From positions 1 to 64,000 of the forward strand of contig NZ_MAXF01000130.1 in assembly GCF_001704635.1 (NCBI RefSeq): a stretch of 64,000 nucleotides of DNA, written 5' to 3'. The stretch's first letter is position 1. The number at the start of each line of letters is the position of its first letter. Below, one piece after another: positions 51,980-60,683 of the stretch. The notes beneath the pieces are model-generated. The model was given only the letters and a program-made list of their open reading frames with translations, was not told the origin of the DNA and ran no database searches. The position numbers and the translations under genes were made by a program. Source of the DNA: Streptomyces sparsogenes. Its GTDB lineage: Bacteria > Actinomycetota > Actinomycetes > Streptomycetales > Streptomycetaceae.

Positions 51980-53185
51980 ATGACGTCGACGCGCGTGCCC
52001 CTGGCGGGCCGTACCGCCTCCCCACGCACGGCGCGGGCCATCAACGACCGCCTCGCCCTGCACCTCCTCAAGGACGAGGGGCCGCTGACCGCCGGCCAGC
52101 TCAAGTCCCTGACCGGGCTGTCCCGGCCCACCATCGCGGACCTCGTCGAGCGGCTGCGGGGCGCCGGGCTGATCGCGGTCGTGGGGGAGACGGGCGCCGA
52201 CCGCCGGGGGCCCAACGCCCGGGTCTACGGCATCGTCGCCGACAGCGCCCATGTCGCGGGCGTGGACGTCCGCGCGCGCAGCGTTGCCGTCTGCGTGGCC
52301 GATCTGCTGGGGCACATCCACGCCGAGGCATCGCTTCCGGTCGCTGCCGACGCCGAGCCCGCGCGGGCCGCCGAGGCCACGGTCGACCTGGTGCGGCGCA
52401 CAGCCCGGAAGGCGGGGGCCGAGCGGCTGCACCACATCGGCGTCGGCGCCCCCGGGCTCGTCGACCCGGCGACCGGCGAACTGGCCGCCACCGAGGCGCT
52501 CCCCCGCTGGCACCGGGAGCTGAGCACCGCCCTGCAGGGCGCCTTCGGGGCGCCGGTGCTGCTGGAGAACGAGGTCAATCTGGCCGCCGTCGCCGAACAG
52601 CGGCTCGGCGTGGTCCGCGACCGGGACACCTTCGTCCTGCTGTGGCTCGGCCACGGCGTCGGCGCGGCCGTCGTGCTGGACCGGGAGCTGCGGCGCGGAG
52701 CGTCCGGCGGGACCGGGGAGATCGGCTTCATGCCCGTGCCGGGGACGGCCGGGCTGCCCTCCGCGACCGGCTGCGACGGCGGCTTCCACTCGCTGGTCAG
52801 CAGCCCCGCGGTCGGTGCGCTCGCCCGTGAGCTGGGGATGCCGGCCGACGCGGCGGACGACGCGCCCGCGGCGGAGGCGGCGGTACGGGGAGCGGTGGAG
52901 GCGGGGGAGCGGGGCGAGCCGTTCCTGGACGCGCTCGCGGGCCGGATCGCGGTGGGGGCGGCCGCGGTGTGCGCGGTGCTGGACCCGGGCTGTGTGGTCC
53001 TCGGCGGGGAGATGGGCCGGGCCGGGGGCACGGCGCTCGCGCGCCGCGTCGAGGACCGGCTGCGGCGGCTGTCCCCGCTGCGCACCCAGGTGCGGGCGGG
53101 GGTGGTGGGCGGCGGCGGGGTGCTGCGCGGCGCGGTGCTGACCGCCCTGGACGCCGCCCAGAACCAGCTGTTCGGCGCCGCTTAG
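51980..53185 (+). CDS. ROK-family transcriptional regulator
   Basis: 401 residues. N-terminal MarR-like HTH at residues about 25-80 (RLALHLLKDEGPLTAGQLKS, LTGLSRPTIADLVERLRGAG), then a ROK sugar-kinase-like domain (HHIGVGAPGLVDPATGELAA, VLLENEVNLAAVAEQRLGV, LWLGHGVGAAVVLDRELRRG, ASGGTGEIGFMPVPGT). The zinc motif CxCGxxGCxE of typical ROK proteins is not intact: the region reads SATGCDGGFHSLV. A sugar effector is expected, but altered zinc binding leaves this open. It ends 79 nt before the FMN riboswitch. Confidence 0.88.
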   Translation: MTSTRVPLAGRTASPRTARAINDRLALHLLKDEGPLTAGQLKSLTGLSRPTIADLVERLRGAGLIAVVGETGADRRGPNARVYGIVADSAHVAGVDVRARSVAVCVADLLGHIHAEASLPVAADAEPARAAEATVDLVRRTARKAGAERLHHIGVGAPGLVDPATGELAATEALPRWHRELSTALQGAFGAPVLLENEVNLAAVAEQRLGVVRDRDTFVLLWLGHGVGAAVVLDRELRRGASGGTGEIGFMPVPGTAGLPSATGCDGGFHSLVSSPAVGALARELGMPADAADDAPAAEAAVRGAVEAGERGEPFLDALAGRIAVGAAAVCAVLDPGCVVLGGEMGRAGGTALARRVEDRLRRLSPLRTQVRAGVVGGGGVLRGAVLTALDAAQNQLFGAA

Positions 53186-53263
53186 CGGCGGGTGAGGCAG
53201 GCCACACTCCCCGGGCTCCAGCAGTGCCGAGGTCCCGTGGCACACTGGGGCCGTACCAGTGAC

Positions 53264-53398
53264 GTCAGCGCACTCCGGGGTCGGTGAAAATCCGAACCGG
53301 CGGTTACAGTCCGCGACCCGTCCGCCGCCAGCGGTCGGTTGACCAGGTGAAATTCCTGGACCGACGGTGAAAGTCCGGATGGGAGGCAGTGCGCGGCG
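53264..53398 (+). promoter_or_regulatory. FMN riboswitch (RFN element)
   Basis: Conserved RFN blocks are present in order: CTCCGGGGTCGGTGAAAATC, CCGAACCGGCGGTTACAGTC, CGACCCGTC, the GGTGAAATTCCTGGACC arm, CGACGGTGAAAGTCCGGATG and GGGAGGCAGTGCGC, with GCGCAC/GTGCGC closing the outer helix. It lies 144 nt upstream of ribD, so FMN should lower expression of the ribD-ribE-ribBA-ribH operon by termination or by masking the ribosome site. Confidence 0.95.
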
Positions 53399-53541
53399 GG
53401 AGCAGAGCACCGGTGCGCCGCCGTCGGCGGCCCGCCCTCACGGCGGACCGTATCCCGGCCCAGGCGTCCCCCGGTGTCGTCTTTCCGCTTCTGTCATCTC
53501 GACAGCCCCGGAGTCCGTGCCCGAAGAGGCAGGAGGACCCG

Positions 53542-54669
53542 GTGGCCACCGCAGCCGAAGCCGAAGCGATGCGCCGTGCCGTGGCGCTCGCCGCCCGGGG
53601 CCTCGGCCACACCAGCCCCAACCCCGTCGTCGGCTGCGTGATCCTCGACGCCGACGGCCGGGTCGCGGGCGAGGGCTGGCACCAGCGGGCCGGCGGCCCG
53701 CACGCCGAGGTCCACGCCCTGCGGGACGCCGGTGAGCGGGCCCGCGGCGGCACCGCCGTCGTCACCCTGGAGCCCTGCAACCACACCGGCCGCACCGGCC
53801 CCTGCGCCCAGGCCCTGCTGGAGGCCGGGATCGCCCGCGTCGTCTACGCCGTCGCCGACCCCACCGACGGGGCCGCGGGCGGGGCCGCCACCCTGGCCGC
53901 CGCCGGGACCGCCGTCGAGAGCGGCCTGCTCGCCGAGGAGGCCACGGCGGTCAACGAGGCCTGGCTGACCTCCGTACGGCACGGCCGCCCCTTCGTGCTG
54001 TGGAAGTACGCCGCGACCCTCGACGGGCGCAGCGCGGCCGCCGACGGCACCAGCCGCTGGATCACCTCCGCCGCCTCCCGGGCCGATGTGCACCGGCTGC
54101 GCGCCGAGGCGGACGCCGTCGTCGTCGGCTCCGGCACCCTGCGCGCCGACGACCCTCACCTCGCCGCGCGCGGCGCGGAGGGCGTCCGCCAGCCGCTGCG
54201 CGTCGTGCTCGACAGCGACGCCACGATCGCCCCGGGCGCCCGGGTCCTGGACGGCACGGCCCCCACGCTGATCGCCGTCGCCGAGGACGTGGCCGCCCCC
54301 CGGCTGCCGGGCGCCGACACCGTCCGGCTGCCGCGCGCCGCCGGCGGGCGGGGCCTGCACATCCCCGCCGTGCTCGACGAGCTGCTCTCGCGCGGGGTCC
54401 GCTCGGTCCTGCTGGAGGGCGGCCCCACCCTCGCCGGGGCGTTCCTCGCCGCCCGCGCCGTCGACAAGGTCGTCGGCTACCTGGCCCCCGTCCTGCTCGG
54501 CGCGGGCGCCCCCGCCCTCGCCGACGCGGGAATCACCACCATCACGCAGGCGCTGCGCCTGACGGTGACCGATGTCCTGCGGCTCGGCCCCGACCTGCGC
54601 GTCACCGCCGCCCCCGAACCGTCCGCCGCCCCCGCCGTCCCCAACCCCACCGTCTCCGAGGAGAGCTGA
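53542..54669 (+). CDS. ribD: Bifunctional riboflavin deaminase/reductase
   Basis: 375 residues from the GTG at 53542, preceded by CAGGAGGACCC. The N-terminal cytidine-deaminase-like domain has the zinc ligands HAEVHAL and EPCNHTGRTGPC, and the C-terminal reductase domain (from about residue 150) contains LWKYAATLDGRSAAADGTSR, WITS and VLLEGGPTLAGAF. It carries out the deamination and side-chain reduction steps after GTP cyclohydrolase II. The stop is immediately followed by the ribE start. Confidence 0.96.
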   Translation: MATAAEAEAMRRAVALAARGLGHTSPNPVVGCVILDADGRVAGEGWHQRAGGPHAEVHALRDAGERARGGTAVVTLEPCNHTGRTGPCAQALLEAGIARVVYAVADPTDGAAGGAATLAAAGTAVESGLLAEEATAVNEAWLTSVRHGRPFVLWKYAATLDGRSAAADGTSRWITSAASRADVHRLRAEADAVVVGSGTLRADDPHLAARGAEGVRQPLRVVLDSDATIAPGARVLDGTAPTLIAVAEDVAAPRLPGADTVRLPRAAGGRGLHIPAVLDELLSRGVRSVLLEGGPTLAGAFLAARAVDKVVGYLAPVLLGAGAPALADAGITTITQALRLTVTDVLRLGPDLRVTAAPEPSAAPAVPNPTVSEES

Positions 54670-55299
54670 GTGTTCACCGGAATCGTCGAAGAACTGGGTG
54701 AGATCGTCGCCGTCGAGAACCTCGGCGACGCGTCCCGCTTCCTGGTCAGCGGCCCCGTCGTCACCGAAGGCGCCAAGCACGGCGACTCGATCGCCGTCAA
54801 CGGCGTCTGCCTCACCGTCGTCGACCTCGAGGACGGCCGGTTCTCCGCCGACGTCATGGCCGAGACCCTGAACCGCTCCAGCCTCGGCGCCCTCGCCGTC
54901 GGCTCCCGCGTCAACCTGGAGCGCCCCATGGCGCTCGGCGGGCGCCTGGGCGGTCATCTGGTGCAGGGCCACGTCGACGGCACCGGCACCATCGTCGAGC
55001 GCAAGCCCTCCGAGCACTGGGAGATCGTCACGATCTCGCTCCCCGCCGACCTCAGCCGCTACGTCGTCGAGAAGGGCTCCATCACGGTCGACGGCATCAG
55101 CCTGACCGTGGTCGACGCGGGCCCGGACTACTTCACCGTCAGCCTCATCCCGACGACCCTCGCCCTGACCACCCTCGGCGTCAAGCAGCCCGGCGACCCG
55201 GTCAACCTCGAAGTGGACGTGCTCGCCAAATACGTCGAGCGGCTGCTGGGGAAGGACGCCCGCCCGCTGACCGCCACCGACGAGGAGGCCCTCGCATGA
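54670..55299 (+). CDS. ribE: Riboflavin synthase, alpha chain
   Basis: 209 residues, GTG start abutting the ribD stop. Dismutates two dimethyl-ribityl-lumazine molecules to riboflavin. Two similar barrel halves: MFTGIVEELGEI with HGDSIAVNGVCLTVV, and GHLVQGHVDGTGTIVE with KGSITVDGISLTVV. Ends in a 4-nt overlap with ribBA. Confidence 0.96.
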   Translation: MFTGIVEELGEIVAVENLGDASRFLVSGPVVTEGAKHGDSIAVNGVCLTVVDLEDGRFSADVMAETLNRSSLGALAVGSRVNLERPMALGGRLGGHLVQGHVDGTGTIVERKPSEHWEIVTISLPADLSRYVVEKGSITVDGISLTVVDAGPDYFTVSLIPTTLALTTLGVKQPGDPVNLEVDVLAKYVERLLGKDARPLTATDEEALA

Positions 55300-56663
55300 C
55301 CGCCCCCGCAAGCGACGCCGAGGCACCCGTGAAAGGCGGCGGGGACGCCAGGAAGCGACACATGACCCCGTTGCAGAGCGTGCGGAGCGCGGCCGACTGG
55401 CCCGACGAGCTGGCGCTCGACACCGTCGAGCGGGCGATCGCCGAGATCGCCGCCGGACGGCCCGTCGTGGTCGTCGACGACGAGGACCGGGAGAACGAGG
55501 GCGACCTCGTCATCGCCGCCGAGAAGGCCACCCCCGAGATCGTCGCCTTCATGATGCGCGAGTGCCGCGGCCTGATCTGCGCCACCCTGGAGGGCGACGA
55601 CCTCGACCGGCTGCGGCTGCCGCAGATGGTGGCGGAGAACTCCGAGTCCATGCGCACCGCCTTCACCGTCTCGGTCGACGCCACCGCCGAGCACGGCGTC
55701 GGCACCGGCATCTCCGCCGCCGACCGGGCCACCACCCTGCGCCTGCTCGCCGACCCGCACAGCGCCCCCGGCGACTTCGCTCGCCCCGGACACGTCTTCC
55801 CGCTGCGCGCCCGCCCCGGCGGCGTGTTCACCCGCGACGGCCACACCGAGGCCGGCGTGGACCTCGCCAAGCTGGCGGGGCTGCGCCCGGCCGCCGCGAT
55901 CGTGGAGATCGCCGGCGAGGACGGCACCATGCTCCGCCTGCCGCAGCTGGTCTCCTTCGCCCGGCGGCACGGTCTGGCGATCATCTCCATCGAGGCCCTG
56001 ATCGCCTACCGCAGGTCCACCGAGTCCCCCGTGCGGCGCGAGGCCGAGACCCGGCTGCCCACCGCCTTCGGCGACTTCCACGCGTACGGCTACCGCTCGA
56101 CCGCCGACGGCGTCGAGCACATCGCCCTCGTCCAGGGCGACATCGGCGACGGCGAGGACGTCCTGGTCCGGATCCACTCCGAGTGCCTGACCGGCGATGT
56201 CTTCGGCTCCCAGCGCTGCGACTGCGGCCCCCAGCTGCACGCCTCCCTGGAGCGGGTCACCGCCGAGGGCCGCGGCGTGGTGGTCTACCTGCGCGGCCAC
56301 GAGGGCCGCGGCATCGGCCTGCTGTCCAAACTGCGCGCGTACGAGCTGCAGGAGCTGGGCCGCGACACCCTCGACGCCAACCTGGAGCTCGGCCTGCCCG
56401 CCGACGCCCGGGACTACGCCGCCGGCGCCTCCATCCTCACCGACCTCGGCGTGCGCTCTCTGCGCCTGATGACCAACAACCCGGAGAAGACCGCGGCGCT
56501 GGTCCGGCACGGGCTGCGGGTCGTCGGCCGGGAACCGATGCCCGTCCAGGCCGGTGAGCACAACCTGCGCTATCTGCGCACCAAGCGGGACCGGATGGGC
56601 CACGACCTGCCGTGGCTGGATCCCGGCCACCCGCAGCCCATGTCCGCCTGCGGCAACCAGTGA
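55296..56663 (+). CDS. ribBA: Bifunctional DHBP synthase / GTP cyclohydrolase II
   Basis: 455 residues. Supplies both early riboflavin precursors. The N-terminal RibB domain (residues about 40-235) has VVVDDEDRENEGDLVIAAEK and GHTEAGVDLAKLAGL. The RibA domain has the zinc cysteines in SECLTGDVFGSQRCDCGPQL, followed by YLRGHEGRGIGLLSKLRAYE. A 27-residue N-terminal extension precedes the usual start region. The C-terminus is followed by 78 nt before ribH. Confidence 0.96.
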   Translation: MTAPASDAEAPVKGGGDARKRHMTPLQSVRSAADWPDELALDTVERAIAEIAAGRPVVVVDDEDRENEGDLVIAAEKATPEIVAFMMRECRGLICATLEGDDLDRLRLPQMVAENSESMRTAFTVSVDATAEHGVGTGISAADRATTLRLLADPHSAPGDFARPGHVFPLRARPGGVFTRDGHTEAGVDLAKLAGLRPAAAIVEIAGEDGTMLRLPQLVSFARRHGLAIISIEALIAYRRSTESPVRREAETRLPTAFGDFHAYGYRSTADGVEHIALVQGDIGDGEDVLVRIHSECLTGDVFGSQRCDCGPQLHASLERVTAEGRGVVVYLRGHEGRGIGLLSKLRAYELQELGRDTLDANLELGLPADARDYAAGASILTDLGVRSLRLMTNNPEKTAALVRHGLRVVGREPMPVQAGEHNLRYLRTKRDRMGHDLPWLDPGHPQPMSACGNQ

Positions 56664-56741
56664 CCACCCGTCCCGCACCGGAACCACCCCGAAGCAAGAC
56701 CCGCACCCCCGGCAAGACCCGCACCAAGGAGAGACACAGAC

Positions 56742-57227
56742 GTGAGCGGTAAGGGAGCCCCCGAGCTGTCCGTGGAGAACTGCGCCGACCTGCGCGTGGC
56801 CGTGGTGGCCGCCCAGTGGCACGCCCAGGTGATGGACGGGCTCGTCGACGGGGCGCTGCGCGCCCTCGGCGAGCTGGGCATCGACGAGCCGACCGTGCTG
56901 CGCGTCCCCGGCAGCTTCGAGCTGCCGGTGGTCGCCAAGGTCCTCGCCGGCCGCGGCTACGACGCGATCGTGGCCCTCGGCGTCGTCATCCGCGGCGGCA
57001 CCCCCCACTTCGACTACGTGTGCCAGGGCGTCACCCAGGGGCTCACCCAGGTCAGCGTGGACACCGGGGTGCCCGTCGGCTTCGGCGTGCTGACCTGCGA
57101 CACCGAGGAGCAGGCCCTGGACCGGGCCGGCCTCGAGGGATCCAGCGAGGACAAGGGGCACGAGGCGGTCACCGCCGCCGTGGCCACCGCCACCATCCTC
57201 CGCTCGGTCTCCGAGCCCTGGCGCTGA
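56742..57227 (+). CDS. ribH: 6,7-dimethyl-8-ribityllumazine synthase
   Basis: 161 residues, GTG start after AAGGAGAGAC. Condenses the RibA- and RibB-derived products into lumazine; forms icosahedral or pentameric shells. Conserved features: VAVVAAQWHAQVMDGLVDGA near the N-terminus, VPGSFELPVVAKVLA, GVVIRGGTPHFDYVCQG with the catalytic His, and GFGVLTCDTEEQALDRAG. Last gene of the rib operon; hisE follows after about 36 nt. Confidence 0.96.
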   Translation: MSGKGAPELSVENCADLRVAVVAAQWHAQVMDGLVDGALRALGELGIDEPTVLRVPGSFELPVVAKVLAGRGYDAIVALGVVIRGGTPHFDYVCQGVTQGLTQVSVDTGVPVGFGVLTCDTEEQALDRAGLEGSSEDKGHEAVTAAVATATILRSVSEPWR

Positions 57228-57263
57228 GTCGGGTCGCGCGACACAAGTAGGATGACGGGCATC

Positions 57264-57536
57264 ATGCCCAAGAAGACGTTCGAGGAGCTCTTCGCCGAGC
57301 TTCAGCACAAGGCCCGCACGGCCGACCCCGCCACCTCCCGCACCGCCGAACTGCTGCAGTCCGGCGTGCACGCCATCGGCAAGAAGGTGGTCGAGGAGGC
57401 CGCCGAGGTGTGGATGGCCGCCGAGTACGAGAGCGACGAGGCGACCGCCGAGGAGATCTCGCAGCTCCTCTACCACCTCCAGGTGATGATGGTCGCCCGG
57501 GGCCTGACCCTCGACGACGTCTACGCCCACCTCTGA
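57264..57536 (+). CDS. hisE: Phosphoribosyl-ATP diphosphatase
   Basis: 90 residues from the ATG at 57264 (MPKKTFEELFAEL); an ATG at 57252 would add 4 residues. Second step of histidine synthesis. MazG-like all-alpha fold with KKVVEEAAEVWMAAEYESDE, whose E-E-x-x-E residues bind Mg, and ISQLLYHLQVMMVARGLTLD. Downstream of the rib operon and 54 nt ahead of hisG. Confidence 0.95.
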   Translation: MPKKTFEELFAELQHKARTADPATSRTAELLQSGVHAIGKKVVEEAAEVWMAAEYESDEATAEEISQLLYHLQVMMVARGLTLDDVYAHL

Positions 57537-57590
57537 GCACGCCCCACCGCCACCCGACCTCGCTGACCGCCGACGTAAGGAAAAGGTCTC

Positions 57591-58439
57591 ATGCTGCGCA
57601 TCGCCGTCCCCAACAAGGGTTCACTGTCCGAGCCTGCGTCGGCGATGCTCCATGAGGCGGGCTACCGGCAGCGCAAGGACCGCAGGGAACTGGTGCTCGT
57701 CGACTCCGACAACGACGTCGAGTTCTTCTTCCTGCGCCCGCGCGACATCGCCGTGTACGTCGGCTCCGGCCGCCTCGACATCGGCATCACCGGCCGTGAC
57801 CTGCTGCTGGACTCCGGCTCCCAGGCCGAGGAGATCATGCAGCTCGGCTTCGCCGGCTCCACCTTCCGCTACGCCACCCGGCCCGGCACGGCCAAGGACG
57901 TCAGCGAGTTCGGCGGGATGACGGTCGCCACCTCCTTCTCGGGCCTGGTGACCAAGCACCTCGCGGACAACGGCGTGGACGCCGCCGTCGTGCACCTCGA
58001 CGGCGCCGTCGAGACCGCCATCCAGCTCGGCGTGGCCGAGATCATCGCGGATGTGGTCGAGACCGGCACCACCCTGCGCAACGCCGGGCTGGAGATCATC
58101 GGCGAGCCGATCCTGGAGTCCGAGGCGGTCGTCATCCGCCGCACCGGCGCCCCGGCCGACGACCCCAAGGTCCAGCAGTTCCTCCGCCGGATGCAGGGCG
58201 TCCTGGTGGCCCGGCGCTACGTGATGATGGACTACGACATCCGGGTGGAGCAGGTGGAGCGGGCGGTGGCGCTCACCCCCGGGCTCGAGTCGCCCACCGT
58301 CTCCCCGCTGCACCACGAGGGCTGGGTGGCGGTCCGCTCGATGGTCCCGGCCAAGGACGCCCAGCGGATCATGGACGAGCTGTACGACCTGGGGGCGCGG
58401 GCCATCCTGACCACCGGCATCCACGCCTGCCGCCTCTGA
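57591..58439 (+). CDS. hisG: ATP phosphoribosyltransferase (long form)
   Basis: 282 residues. First and feedback-inhibited step of histidine synthesis. LRIAVPNKGSLSEPASAMLH at the N-terminus, RDIAVYVGSGRLDIGITGRD, and the PRPP loop EIIADVVETGTTLRNAGLEI. The C-terminal ACT-like HisG_C regulatory domain (residues about 210-282, VSPLHHEGWVAVRSMVPAKD) marks the long, histidine-inhibited form that needs no HisZ. Confidence 0.96.
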   Translation: MLRIAVPNKGSLSEPASAMLHEAGYRQRKDRRELVLVDSDNDVEFFFLRPRDIAVYVGSGRLDIGITGRDLLLDSGSQAEEIMQLGFAGSTFRYATRPGTAKDVSEFGGMTVATSFSGLVTKHLADNGVDAAVVHLDGAVETAIQLGVAEIIADVVETGTTLRNAGLEIIGEPILESEAVVIRRTGAPADDPKVQQFLRRMQGVLVARRYVMMDYDIRVEQVERAVALTPGLESPTVSPLHHEGWVAVRSMVPAKDAQRIMDELYDLGARAILTTGIHACRL

Positions 58440-58497
58440 CGGCCCGGCCGCCCCACCTCCTCAGACCCGTTCCTCTCACGGAGAGACCCCACGCCAC

Positions 58498-58977
58498 GTG
58501 CCCGCCTCCGACTCGGCGCCCGCGCAGCCCCCTGCCGGGCTCCCCGCCCTCCCCGTCACCTTCCGGCCCACCCGCACCCGGGCCGTCCTGCTGACCACGG
58601 GGGTCGCCCTGGTCGCCGTCCTCACGGCGCTGGCACTGCTCCTGGAGCGGCTGAGCCCCGGGGAGAAGATCAGCTTCATCTTCACCGGCCTGCTGTTCTT
58701 CGGCGTGCTGGCCCTGCTGAGCCGGCCCAAGGTGGTCGCCGACGCCGAGGGGGTGACCGTCGTCAACCTGACCACCAAGCGCCGGCTGGCCTGGGCGGAG
58801 GTGCTGCGGGTCAACCTGCGGCCCGGCGACCCGTGGGTCTATCTGGATCTCGCCGACGGCACCAGCCTGCCCGCGATGGGCATCCAGCCCGGCATCGCCA
58901 AGGCCCGCGCCATCGGTGACGCCCGCGCGCTGCGCGCGCTGGCCGAGACGCACGGCACGGGCCGGGCGGGCGACTGA
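58498..58977 (+). CDS. PH-like membrane protein after hisG
   Basis: 159 residues, GTG start after a GGAGAGAC box. Two membrane segments (VLLTTGVALVAVLTALALLL and ISFIFTGLLFFGVLALLS) are followed by a beta-rich PH-like domain (VTVVNLTTKRRLAWAEVLRV, WVYLDLADGTSLPAMG). I recall such a gene after hisG in other Streptomyces. Function unknown. It is similar in kind to the PH-like protein after pyrC in this window. Confidence 0.82.
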   Translation: MPASDSAPAQPPAGLPALPVTFRPTRTRAVLLTTGVALVAVLTALALLLERLSPGEKISFIFTGLLFFGVLALLSRPKVVADAEGVTVVNLTTKRRLAWAEVLRVNLRPGDPWVYLDLADGTSLPAMGIQPGIAKARAIGDARALRALAETHGTGRAGD

Positions 58978-59291
58978 ACCGGACCCCCGAACAGCCGTCC
59001 GACCACGGCCCCAGGGTCCGTCTCGCAGGGCGCCTCGCCCCCTTTGAAGACGGGCCCCAGCGGGCCCCCAACCGCTCGATCGGCCCTGTCAGGGGCTACG
59101 GGGCCTGCCCCGAAAGCCCGATCCTTGATTACCCTGTTGCCGGGGCGCCGACGGTGCCCCGGCCCGTACCACCTGTCCGCGCGCCTCCGGCGCGCCCCTG
59201 GCAGGCCCCTGCGACCCGAGGAGTGATTCCCTCCAGAGATGGACGGATCGTCCTGTAGTACCTGCGCCGCCCCTCACCCGACGGCGGCGGC
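58978..59291. other. Noncoding gap before the CNNM-type genes
   Basis: 314 nt without a supported gene. It holds an 8-bp hairpin, GCCGGGGC (59139-59146) and GCCCCGGC (59156-59163), and several CGGGGC blocks. TTGATTACCCTGTTG near 59125 could be promoter sequence. No riboswitch class was recognised. Confidence 0.5.
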
Positions 59292-60683
59292 ATGAGCGTC
59301 ACCCTGTCCCTCCTGCTGCTCGCCGCAGCACTCGTCCTGATCCTCGCCAACGGCTTCTTCGTCGCGGCCGAGTTCGGCCTGGTCACCGTGGAACGGCCGG
59401 ACGCCGAGCGGGCCGCCGCCGAAGGCGACCGCCGGGCCCGCACCGTCGTGGAGGCCCTGCGCGAACTGTCCTTCCAGCTCTCCGGCACCCAGCTCGGCAT
59501 CACCATCACCTCCCTGGTGGTCGGCATGCTCGCCGAACCGGCGCTCGGCGAACTGCTGACCGGCCCGCTGACCGCGACCGGACTGCCCCACGGGGCGGTC
59601 TCCGGCGTCGCCGTCGTCCTCGGCATGCTGATCGCCTCCGCCGTGCAGATGATCGTCGGCGAGCTGGTCCCCAAGAACTGGGCCGTCTCCCGGCCGCTGC
59701 AGGTCGCGCGGTTCGTCGCCGGTCCGCAGCACGCCTTCGCCCGCTTCTTCCGCCCGCTCATCTCCCTGCTCAACACGGTCGCCAACCGGCTGGTGCGGGC
59801 GCTGGGGGTCGAGCCCACCGAGGAACTGGCCTCCGCCCGCACCCCCGGTGAACTGGTCTCCCTGGCCCGCCACTCCGCGCTGGCCGGCGCCATCGAGCAG
59901 GACACCGCCGACCTGTTCGTCCGCACCCTGACCCTCGGGGAGCTGACCGCCCAGCATGTGATGACCCCACGGGTCCGGGTCAGCGCCCTCCAGTCCTCCG
60001 CGACCGCCGAGGACGTGCTCAACCTCACCCGCGCCACCGGGCTGTCCCGCTTCCCCGTCTACCGCGACCGCCTCGACGAGGTGATCGGCATGGTCCACCT
60101 CAAGAACGCCCTCGCGGTGCCCTCGGCGGAGCGGCTGCGCACGCCCGTCGGCCGGATCGCCCAGCCCCCGCTGCTGGTTCCCGAGACGCTGCCGGTCCAG
60201 CCCCTGCTGGAGCGGCTGCGCAGCGAACAGCCGATAGCCGTCGTCGTCGACGAGTACGGCGGCACGGCGGGCGTGGTCACCCTGGAGGACATCGTCGAGG
60301 AGCTGGTCGGAGAGGTGCGCGACGAGCACGACGACGAGGGCGCGGACACCCCGGACCTGATGCCGACCGCCGCCGAGGACGGCCGCCCCGCCTGGGAGGC
60401 CGACGGCGGCTGCCGCGTCGACACCCTGCGCCGGATCGGCCTGGAGGCGCCGGACGGCCCGTACGAGACCGTGGCCGGCCTGGTCGCCGACCTCCTCGCG
60501 CGGATCCCGGCCGTCGGCGACACCGCCGAGCTGCCCGGCTGGAAGCTCTCCGTCCGCCAGGTCGGACACCACCGGGCCGAGCGGGTGCGGATCATACGCA
60601 CCGGCACCGGCGGCCTGGTGACGGCGGGTGGCGCTCTCGCCGGTGGCGCCCACAGCGACGGCGCCCGGGGGGCGGAACGATGA
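59292..60683 (+). CDS. CNNM/CorC-type membrane protein with CBS domains (first)
   Basis: 463 residues. A DUF21/CNNM transmembrane domain (ILANGFFVAAEFGLVTVERP, then GTQLGITITSLVVGMLAEPA and QMIVGELVPKNWAVSRPLQV) is followed by a CBS pair (VMTPRVRVSALQSSATAEDV, PIAVVVDEYGGTAGVVTLED) and a C-terminal CorC_HlyC domain (GCRVDTLRRIGLEAPDGPYE). The family is annotated as hemolysin-like but is linked to Mg/Co efflux. Overlaps the next, homologous gene by 4 nt. Confidence 0.92.
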   Translation: MSVTLSLLLLAAALVLILANGFFVAAEFGLVTVERPDAERAAAEGDRRARTVVEALRELSFQLSGTQLGITITSLVVGMLAEPALGELLTGPLTATGLPHGAVSGVAVVLGMLIASAVQMIVGELVPKNWAVSRPLQVARFVAGPQHAFARFFRPLISLLNTVANRLVRALGVEPTEELASARTPGELVSLARHSALAGAIEQDTADLFVRTLTLGELTAQHVMTPRVRVSALQSSATAEDVLNLTRATGLSRFPVYRDRLDEVIGMVHLKNALAVPSAERLRTPVGRIAQPPLLVPETLPVQPLLERLRSEQPIAVVVDEYGGTAGVVTLEDIVEELVGEVRDEHDDEGADTPDLMPTAAEDGRPAWEADGGCRVDTLRRIGLEAPDGPYETVAGLVADLLARIPAVGDTAELPGWKLSVRQVGHHRAERVRIIRTGTGGLVTAGGALAGGAHSDGARGAER